A program made the translations under genes and the position numbers. Shown here piece after piece: positions 1 through 4,326 of a stretch of DNA of 6,623 nt; the first letter of the stretch is position 1, and the number at the start of each line of letters is the position of its first letter. Source of the stretch: Burkholderiales bacterium (GTDB lineage Bacteria > Pseudomonadota > Gammaproteobacteria > Burkholderiales > Usitatibacteraceae). The stretch spans positions 1-6,623 of the forward strand of contig JANXWW010000404.1 in NCBI GenBank assembly GCA_025350945.1. The letters run 5' to 3'. Below the pieces are notes generated by a model. That model made no database searches, was not told the DNA's origin, and saw only the letters and a program-made list of their open reading frames with translations.

Positions 1-1
1 G

Positions 2-727
2 TTTACAGCGTGGCGCAATCGTCGGCTGTGGGCGCAATCCATTGTGTTGCCAACAGTGATTGCGAGTGCCGTGATTTTTCAGGCGGCGCTGGGTGCTTGG
101 ACGGTGACGCTATTGCTCAAGCCAGCGATTGTGACCTCGCACCTGATTGGTGGCATCACCATCCTCGCGCTGTTGATGTGGCTCCTTGTGCGCCAACCCA
201 TAAACGGCAAATGGGCTGAAGGTATAATAGCGTCGCCGAGACTAAAGAGTTTTGCTGTTGTTGCGTTAATTGTTGTGATTGCGCAGGTGGTGTTGGGTGG
301 CTGGGTGAGTACCAATTATGCGGCGCTTGCGTGCGCGGATTTACCAACATGTCATGGCCAGCTCATGCCTAAAATGGATTTTGCGAACGCGTTTCATGTC
401 ATTCGCCCATTGGGTGTGGGGCCAGATGGTTCCTTGTTAACACTGGAAGCGCTGACGGCAATTCACTGGGCGCATCGCGTGGGTGCTGTGATCGTTACCT
501 TGATTTTGGGCAGTTTTGCGTTCAGTTTGATGAAGCTGCCAGCGGGAAAGCGGGCATCGAAAATGTTGCTTGGCCTGCTCGCCGCGCAGTTATTACTTGG
601 GCTGAGCAATGTTTGGTTTAGTCTGCCGCTGCCCGTTGCGGTGGGACACAATGGTGTGGCGGCAATCCTGGTGGCGTGGATGGTGGTGATTAATTTGCGG
701 CTGCGTTCGCAATCCAATTACAGTTAA
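2..727 (+). CDS. ctaA: Heme A synthase, COX15/CtaA family (5'-truncated by window edge)
   Basis: Heme A synthase is an inner-membrane enzyme that oxidises the C8 methyl of heme O to a formyl group, giving heme A for cytochrome c oxidase. The frame is open from base 2, so 241 C-terminal residues are visible; the family is usually about 300-370 residues, so the N-terminal part lies outside. Visible signs are several hydrophobic helices, SHLIGG (His47 of the fragment), the loop sequence STNYAALACADLPTC with Cys111 and Cys117, IHWAHR (His155, His158) and VGHNG (His216). His158 and His216 are the likely ligands of the C-terminal heme site. The pattern 'WVSTNYAALAC...TAIHWAHRVGA' is what I expect of proteobacterial COX15-type proteins. 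The gene ends just before ctaB, which makes its substrate heme O, so an operon is likely. The family call is secure; the start cannot be seen. Confidence 0.93.
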   Translation, partial: FTAWRNRRLWAQSIVLPTVIASAVIFQAALGAWTVTLLLKPAIVTSHLIGGITILALLMWLLVRQPINGKWAEGIIASPRLKSFAVVALIVVIAQVVLGGWVSTNYAALACADLPTCHGQLMPKMDFANAFHVIRPLGVGPDGSLLTLEALTAIHWAHRVGAVIVTLILGSFAFSLMKLPAGKRASKMLLGLLAAQLLLGLSNVWFSLPLPVAVGHNGVAAILVAWMVVINLRLRSQSNYS

Positions 728-753
728 CTTTCGATTAGTGCTTGAATCAAAAC

Positions 754-1659
754 ATGTCTGACTTAGCGATCTCAATACAGCAAAATATATTCGTTCAGTT
801 TTTAAAACTGACGAAGCCGCGCGTCAACGCACTCATTGTTTTTACGGCGATGATCGGTATGATGCTCGCCTATCCGGTGGGCATTGCGTGGGATTTACCG
901 CTAATGTTGACGGCGACTATTGGCATCGCGTTGGTTGCGGGCGCCGCCGCCGCATTCAATTGTTTGGTCGAGCAGCAAATTGACAAAAAAATGGCGCGCA
1001 CGCGTGCCCGTCCCACCGTGGCAGGTTCCATTTTAACGTGGCAAATTTTAGTCCTCGCCGGCATTGTCGGTGGCGCAGGATTATTGACACTGCATCAGTT
1101 TGTGAATCCGCTCACCATGTGGCTTACGCTCGGCACCTTTGTGGGTTACGCCGTAATTTACACCGTGATTTTAAAACCGGCTACACCGCAAAATATCGTG
1201 ATCGGGGGTGCATCAGGCGCCATGCCGCCTATCCTCGGCTGGGCAGCGGTGATGAATACCGTTTCGCCTGAATCGATGTTGCTGTTCCTCATTATTTTCG
1301 CGTGGACACCGCCGCATTTCTGGGCCTTGGCACTGTATCGCAAGAAGGAATATGCCCAAGCAGGTCTGCCGATGCTGCCCGTCACGCATGGTAATGAATT
1401 TACGCAACTTCATCTGCTGCTTTATACCTTCATCATGGTCGCATGTACCTTGCTGCCCGTTGCAATGAAAATGGCAGGCATGATTTATTTGCTTGCGGTG
1501 TTGGCATTGGATGGCTATTTTATTTATTTGGCGGTGAAATTATTTCGCAAATACAGTGACGCCTTGGCGAAGAAAACATTTGCGTATTCGATCCTGTATT
1601 TATCGCTACTGTTCGCAGCCTTGCTCGTCGATCATTACGCCCCATTGGTATTGCGCTAG
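754..1659 (+). CDS. ctaB: Protoheme IX farnesyltransferase (heme O synthase)
   Basis: This UbiA-superfamily membrane prenyltransferase adds a farnesyl group to heme B, forming heme O, the substrate of the CtaA encoded just upstream. The protein has 301 residues from ATG 754, normal for CtaB/CyoE. The first polar motif, NCLVEQQIDKKMARTRARP (residues 69-87), carries the Asp/Arg signature used for diphosphate-Mg binding. The second, YRKKEYAQAGLPMLPV (from residue 195), is the other typical motif. About eight to nine hydrophobic helices alternate with short loops. LTKPRV near residue 19 is the usual N-terminal hallmark. The start is uncertain: neither ATG 754 nor the in-frame TTG at 742 has a clear Shine-Dalgarno. 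I prefer the ATG because it leaves a normal N-terminal length. The gap to ctaA is 26 nt (14 nt if TTG is used) and the stop abuts the SCO gene. Confidence 0.95.
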   Translation: MSDLAISIQQNIFVQFLKLTKPRVNALIVFTAMIGMMLAYPVGIAWDLPLMLTATIGIALVAGAAAAFNCLVEQQIDKKMARTRARPTVAGSILTWQILVLAGIVGGAGLLTLHQFVNPLTMWLTLGTFVGYAVIYTVILKPATPQNIVIGGASGAMPPILGWAAVMNTVSPESMLLFLIIFAWTPPHFWALALYRKKEYAQAGLPMLPVTHGNEFTQLHLLLYTFIMVACTLLPVAMKMAGMIYLLAVLALDGYFIYLAVKLFRKYSDALAKKTFAYSILYLSLLFAALLVDHYAPLVLR

Positions 1660-2250
1660 ATGATGCTGACGTTGCGCGTGTTTTTTTCCATCTTCGCCGC
1701 AGTGTTTTTTCTGGTGGCGTGCGAGCCCGCCAAACCGCCGTTTAACGCCGTCGACATCACCGGTGCCAAGGGATACGGCAACGATTTCCGCATGACCGAT
1801 CACAACGGCAAGCCGCGCACGATGGCTGATTTTCATGGCAAGGCGGTGGCCGTTTTCTTCGGCTTTACACATTGCCCGGACGTATGCCCGACCACGCTAT
1901 CCGAGATGAAACGGGTGATGGAAAAGCTGGGGCCTGATAGTGCGCGATTGCAAGTTTTGTTCGTCACTGTTGACCCCAAGCGTGACACGCCGGAATTGCT
2001 CGCCAAATATGTGCCGTCATTCAACGCAAGTTTTTTGGGGCTTTACGGTGATGATGATGCGACTGCAAAAATCGCCCGCGATTTCAAAATTATTTATCGC
2101 GTACAGCCAGGCAAGACGCCAGATAGCTACACCCTTGATCACAGCGCGGGCATGCTGGTTTTTGATCCGCAGGGTGCGCTACGGCTCTTTATCGACTATG
2201 GGCGTTTGACGCATGAGCAAATCGCGGTTGACATTAAACGGCTTCTTTAA
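1660..2250 (+). CDS. SCO1/SenC family copper chaperone lipoprotein
   Basis: SCO proteins are membrane-anchored thioredoxin-fold proteins facing the periplasm that deliver copper to, or reduce, the CuA site of cytochrome c oxidase subunit II. The protein has 196 residues. Residues 1-21 form a lipoprotein signal ending in the lipobox LVAC, with Cys21 as the predicted lipidated residue. The copper site is complete: CPDVC at 72-76 (Cys72, Cys76) and the distal His161 in DHSAG. FFGFTHCPDVCPTT and FVTVDPKRDTPE are family signatures. The ATG follows the ctaB TAG stop with no gap and a second ATG follows at once, so translational coupling to ctaB is likely and either Met may be used. The context (heme O, heme A, copper) supports a role in aa3-type oxidase assembly. 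Confidence 0.94.
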   Translation: MMLTLRVFFSIFAAVFFLVACEPAKPPFNAVDITGAKGYGNDFRMTDHNGKPRTMADFHGKAVAVFFGFTHCPDVCPTTLSEMKRVMEKLGPDSARLQVLFVTVDPKRDTPELLAKYVPSFNASFLGLYGDDDATAKIARDFKIIYRVQPGKTPDSYTLDHSAGMLVFDPQGALRLFIDYGRLTHEQIAVDIKRLL

Positions 2251-2262
2251 TTTTTAGACAAC

Positions 2263-2266
2263 AGGA
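2263..2266 (+). promoter_or_regulatory. Ribosome binding site of the RidA-family gene
   Basis: AGGA lies 7 nt before ATG 2274 and fixes that start. The gene therefore has its own initiation signal instead of depending only on coupling to the SCO gene that ends 23 nt upstream. Confidence 0.6.
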
Positions 2267-2273
2267 TTTCTAT

Positions 2274-2621
2274 ATGAGCATTCAGCGCTTTCACATTGGC
2301 CCACGTCTTTCGGATATGGTGATTCACGGTGAAACTATTTATCTCGCCGGTCAAGTCGCCGACGACACCAGCGCCGATATTCGTGGCCAAACCAAACAAG
2401 TTTTATCCGCCATCGACAAACTATTGGCCGAAGCGGGCAGCGACAAAACGAAAATTTTATCGGTCACGATTTACATCGCTGACATGGCTGATTTTGCAGG
2501 CATGAATGCAATCTGGGAATCATGGGTTCCTGCGGGTCACACACCCGCACGCGCGACGGTGGAAGCGAAAATGGCGAAACCTGCTTATAAGGTCGAGATG
2601 CAGGTTATTGCAGCGAAATAA
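2274..2621 (+). CDS. RidA family protein, YoaB-like (YjgF/YER057c/UK114 superfamily)
   Basis: The 115-residue product is a full-length RidA-superfamily protein. These are trimeric cytosolic proteins; the archetype RidA hydrolyses reactive enamine/imine intermediates made by PLP enzymes, while many subfamilies have no assigned reaction. Seen here are LSDMVIHGETIYLAGQV near the N terminus, TIYIADMADFAGMNAIWESW in the middle, and a C-terminal segment with Arg93 (in TPARATVE) and Glu108 (in YKVEMQV). The Arg-to-Glu spacing of 15 matches the Arg105/Glu120 active-site pair of E. coli RidA, so deaminase activity is plausible. The pattern 'SDMVIH...GHTPARATVEA...PAYKVEM' resembles E. coli YoaB more than RidA itself. 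It follows the SCO gene by 23 nt with no visible terminator between, so it is probably the last gene of the oxidase-assembly operon, though I know of no functional link. Confidence 0.9.
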   Translation: MSIQRFHIGPRLSDMVIHGETIYLAGQVADDTSADIRGQTKQVLSAIDKLLAEAGSDKTKILSVTIYIADMADFAGMNAIWESWVPAGHTPARATVEAKMAKPAYKVEMQVIAAK

Positions 2622-2649
2622 TTTTCGTTTTTTTACATGAGCCAACAAG

Positions 2650-2673
2650 AAGGGCGCCTTTGCAAGCGCCCTT
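2650..2673. terminator. Intrinsic terminator between convergent RidA and rpoH genes
   Basis: A perfect 8-bp stem, AAGGGCGC (2650-2657) with GCGCCCTT (2666-2673), closes an 8-nt loop. On + the T-rich tail is TTTTGTATTTCTT, fitting termination of the ctaA-to-RidA transcript. On - the arm is followed by TTCTTGTTGG, a weaker T tract, so the same hairpin may also end the rpoH message whose stop is 24 nt away. Confidence 0.85.
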
Positions 2674-2697
2674 TTGTATTTCTTGAGCTTGACTAAG

Positions 2698-3558
2698 TCA
2701 ACTCGCCTGATAAGCCGCCAAAGACGATTTCATCTTCTGCATCGCTTTCACTTCAATCTGGCGAATCCGCTCGGCGGATACACCGTATTCGTCCGCTAAT
2801 TCATGCAGCGTCAACTCTTCGCCCTCACGCAACCAGCGTGACTCAACAATACGTCGGCTCCGATCATCCAGGCTATTTAGTGCGTCGCGAAGGCCGTCGG
2901 TGGCGGCAGCGTTTTTTTGCATGCCCGACAAACGCTCCGATGGATCCACCGCAGCATCCTGCAAATACGCAATCGGGCTTACCCAATTTTCATCGTCGTC
3001 GTTTAGCGGCTCCAAGGAAATTTCCTGCCCCGAAAGACGCTGCTCCATTTCAGAAACATCAGTCTCTTTCACATTTAATTGACGTGCGATAGATTTCACT
3101 TCCGTTGGTGATAACGCGCCAAAATTCGGCTTCATGCTGCGCAAATTAAAAAACAATTTACGTTGCGCTTTAGTGGTGGCCACTTTCACGATGCGCCAAT
3201 TTTTCAGGATGTACTCATGCATTTCAGCTTTGATCCAGTGCATCGCAAACGACACCAAGCGCACGCCGCGGTCAGGGTCGAAGCGTTTTACGGCTTTCAT
3301 CAAGCCAATATTGCCCTCCTGAATCAAATCTGCCTGTTGCAAGCCGTAACCCGCGTAGTTGCGCGCAATCGATACGACCAAGCGTAAATGCGATAAAACC
3401 ATCTCGGATGCAGCCGTCAGGTCACCGCGTTCCTTGAGCGCCACGCCAAGTGAATGCTCACGTTCAGGCGTCAGCAGCGGAATTCGGTTCACAGCCGAAA
3501 TATAGTTTTCAAGGCTGCCAATCGACAGCGCGGGTAAATTCAGGGTTGCGGTGGTCAT
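2698..3558 (-). CDS. rpoH: RNA polymerase heat-shock sigma factor RpoH (sigma-32)
   Basis: Sigma-32 directs core RNA polymerase to heat-shock promoters (chaperones, proteases). The 286-residue product is normal for RpoH. Region 1.2/2.1 spans roughly residues 16-65; region 2.2, the core-binding part, includes DLIQEGNIGLMKAVKRFDP (77-95); region 2.3/2.4 continues through RLVSFAMHWIKAEMHEYILKN. The diagnostic RpoH box QRKLFFNLR sits at residues 132-140, where it is in E. coli RpoH. The C-terminal region 4.2 helix-turn-helix is at about 249-276 (LTLHELADEYGVSAERIRQIE). I chose ATG 3558 over the in-frame GTG at 3573 because a GGAGGA Shine-Dalgarno lies 7 nt before the ATG and overlaps the GTG. The gene converges on the oxidase operon and is not next to ftsX, unlike the usual gammaproteobacterial locus. 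Its upstream region holds CIRCE plus two candidate promoters, implying transcriptional control by HrcA. Confidence 0.97.
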   Translation of the reverse strand: MTTATLNLPALSIGSLENYISAVNRIPLLTPEREHSLGVALKERGDLTAASEMVLSHLRLVVSIARNYAGYGLQQADLIQEGNIGLMKAVKRFDPDRGVRLVSFAMHWIKAEMHEYILKNWRIVKVATTKAQRKLFFNLRSMKPNFGALSPTEVKSIARQLNVKETDVSEMEQRLSGQEISLEPLNDDDENWVSPIAYLQDAAVDPSERLSGMQKNAAATDGLRDALNSLDDRSRRIVESRWLREGEELTLHELADEYGVSAERIRQIEVKAMQKMKSSLAAYQAS

Positions 3559-3565
3559 TAATGTG

Positions 3566-3571
3566 TCCTCC
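3566..3571 (-). promoter_or_regulatory. Strong ribosome binding site of rpoH
   Basis: Read on -, GGAGGA is followed by 7 nt and then ATG 3558. This near-ideal Shine-Dalgarno decides the start and makes the upstream GTG at 3573, which lies against it, unlikely. Confidence 0.85.
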
Positions 3572-3602
3572 ACGGGCGGGAATTAAAATTTCCGCATATT
3601 CA

Positions 3603-3632
3603 CATCTGAAAACGTCAGATGCAAGCGTTGCA
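3603..3632 (-). other. Tandem inverted repeats in the rpoH 5' leader
   Basis: Two neighbouring short inverted repeats lie between the predicted transcription start and the rpoH Shine-Dalgarno. CATCTGA (3603-3609) and TCAGATG (3615-3621) form a 7-bp stem with a 5-nt loop. TGCAA (3620-3624) and TTGCA (3628-3632) form a 5-bp stem with a 3-nt loop. The two overlap by two bases, so they would compete at their junction. No T run follows, so they are not a terminator. They could be leader RNA structure; a temperature-sensing or stability role is only inference. Confidence 0.4.
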
Positions 3633-3660
3633 ACTTCTTAACTCAATACTTCAATATAAC

Positions 3661-3690
3661 ATTTTAGCACTCTCCGTATAAGAGTGCTAA
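3661..3690 (-). promoter_or_regulatory. Sigma-70-type promoter of rpoH overlapping CIRCE
   Basis: Read on -, the -35 candidate TTAGCA (3690-3685, 4 of 6 to TTGACA) is followed by 18 nt and the -10 TAAAAT (3666-3661, 5 of 6 to TATAAT). The -10 is preceded by TG and one base, an extended -10 element. The predicted start is near 3654, giving a leader of about 95 nt. The promoter almost coincides with the CIRCE element, so HrcA bound there should block polymerase. Confidence 0.6.
3664..3690. promoter_or_regulatory. CIRCE element (HrcA operator) upstream of rpoH
   Basis: TTAGCACTC (3664-3672), a 9-nt spacer and GAGTGCTAA (3682-3690) form the complete consensus CIRCE inverted repeat with no mismatch. 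CIRCE is bound by the repressor HrcA, which loses activity on heat shock when GroEL is occupied by unfolded protein. It lies 105 nt upstream of the rpoH ATG and covers the -35 to -10 stretch of the candidate sigma-70 promoter. The hrcA gene is not in the window. The nearest downstream gene on - is rpoH, so control of rpoH is the natural reading. Confidence 0.93.
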
Positions 3691-3706
3691 TCATCGGGAA
3701 AGTTCC
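3679..3706 (-). promoter_or_regulatory. Candidate sigma-E (RpoE) promoter of rpoH
   Basis: Read on -, GGAACTT (3706-3700) equals the E. coli sigma-E -35 consensus. After exactly 16 nt comes TCTTA (3683-3679), 4 of 5 to the TCTGA form of the -10. E. coli rpoH is known to have a sigma-E-dependent promoter, so this is biologically sensible. The -10 lies inside CIRCE, so HrcA would also affect it. No experimental support; spacing and -35 are good, -10 is approximate. Confidence 0.5.
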
Positions 3707-3724
3707 AAGATTGAAATGGCGAAG

Positions 3725-3748
3725 TAGATTACGCGATCGCGTTAGATT
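3725..3748. repeat. 12-bp palindrome flanked by TAGATT direct repeats
   Basis: ACGCGATCGCGT (3731-3742) is a perfect 12-bp palindrome, flanked immediately on both sides by TAGATT (3725-3730 and 3743-3748). It lies between the DUF2784 gene and the rpoH promoter region, about 20 bp upstream of the sigma-E-like -35. It may be a binding site for a dimeric regulator or a species-specific short palindrome; no function is assigned. Confidence 0.45.
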
Positions 3749-3767
3749 TTGCTAAGCTAGATATTTT

Positions 3768-3793
3768 CAAGTGCTAGTCTTAGCGTGCACTTG
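3768..3793. repeat. Inverted repeat downstream of the DUF2784 gene
   Basis: CAAGTGC (3768-3774) and GCACTTG (3787-3793) form a 7-bp stem with a 12-nt loop. An alternative inner stem GCTA/TAGC (3773-3776 with 3781-3784) shares bases with it. It lies 32 nt past the DUF2784 stop on -, where a terminator would be expected, but on - it is followed by AAAATAT and not by a T run. It may slow or process the transcript, or may be chance. Confidence 0.35.
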
Positions 3794-3825
3794 CAGCCAT
3801 AAATATCCCGAAAGCCACGTCCGTA

Positions 3826-4251
3826 TTAGAGCTTCGTCATGCGGGCGGGGGGCGCTAATTTCCAAGTCGCCGCCGCCAGCGCAGCAAATTTTGAATACAC
3901 CACAATAAAAACCCAGGATGGCAGATCCCAATACAGCCACGAATGAATCCAGCGCGCCATAAAGCCCCGTTCGCGTACAGCTCCTCGCAGCCAATCCTCC
4001 AGCACGGTCAGTGGGCAGGCAATCCCCAAAATTGCCTCTGCGGCAATAAACAAAATCAGTCCAAGGTGCAGTGTGCGAAACGTACGATTTCTCACCCAAT
4101 TCCATTTGCGCCATGCGCCTATCCAAATCGCGAAAAGACCGCCGATGTTGAAAAGTACGACGCAGAAATGAACGAAAATAACGAGAGTAATTATAATTTT
4201 AGCTCGCCATTCCGCGTACAAAATTCCACTTGCCAGAATACATTGAGCCAC
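3826..4251 (-). CDS. DUF2784 family small membrane protein
   Basis: The product is up to 141 residues and has no assigned biochemical function. It matches DUF2784 as I know it: an N-terminal helix LVIFVHFCVVLFNIGG (about 23-38), a second helix from His62 to about 78, the signature CPLTVLEDWLRG (79-90), an amphipathic stretch RWIHSWLYWDLP (100-111) and a third helix at 112-130, ending in a Pro/Arg-rich tail. Three membrane segments are predicted. The start is uncertain: GTG 4251 gives 141 residues, with no good Shine-Dalgarno; TTG 4221 gives 131 residues and has AGTGGA close upstream. No in-frame ATG is present before the first helix. The gene lies upstream of rpoH on the same strand, separated by 267 nt that hold CIRCE, so low-level read-through into rpoH is possible. 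It runs divergently from the S9 peptidase. Confidence 0.8.
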   Translation of the reverse strand: MAQCILASGILYAEWRAKIIITLVIFVHFCVVLFNIGGLFAIWIGAWRKWNWVRNRTFRTLHLGLILFIAAEAILGIACPLTVLEDWLRGAVRERGFMARWIHSWLYWDLPSWVFIVVYSKFAALAAATWKLAPPARMTKL

Positions 4252-4326
4252 TTAGACTTCGTATGCAAATTTGGCAGCTTATCAACATCAAAACTCATCC
4301 TACCATCTAACTTTGGCAAAACTATT

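Noticed and set aside
742..753. TTG start for ctaB at 742
   Set aside because: No Shine-Dalgarno and a rarer start codon; ATG 754 gives a normal N terminus. Kept only as an alternative.
3559..3573. Extended rpoH start at GTG 3573 (five extra residues)
   Set aside because: The GTG lies against the GGAGGA Shine-Dalgarno that serves ATG 3558 with ideal spacing.
3764..3772. CTTGAA on - as a sigma-32 -35 element
   Set aside because: No CCCCAT-like -10 at 13-17 nt; the CCCGAT near 3693-3698 is far too distant.
3767..4126. 119-residue frame on - overlapping the DUF2784 gene
   Set aside because: Low-complexity, Cys/Arg-rich mix without recognisable motifs; a shadow of the DUF2784 frame that has clear helices and the CPLTVLEDWLR signature.
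4252..4326. Promoter pair in the divergent gap between the DUF2784 gene and the S9 peptidase
   Set aside because: TTGGCA (4271-4276) and TTGAGC (4244-4249) occur, but no acceptable -10 hexamer follows at 16-18 nt; a promoter must be nearby but I cannot place it.
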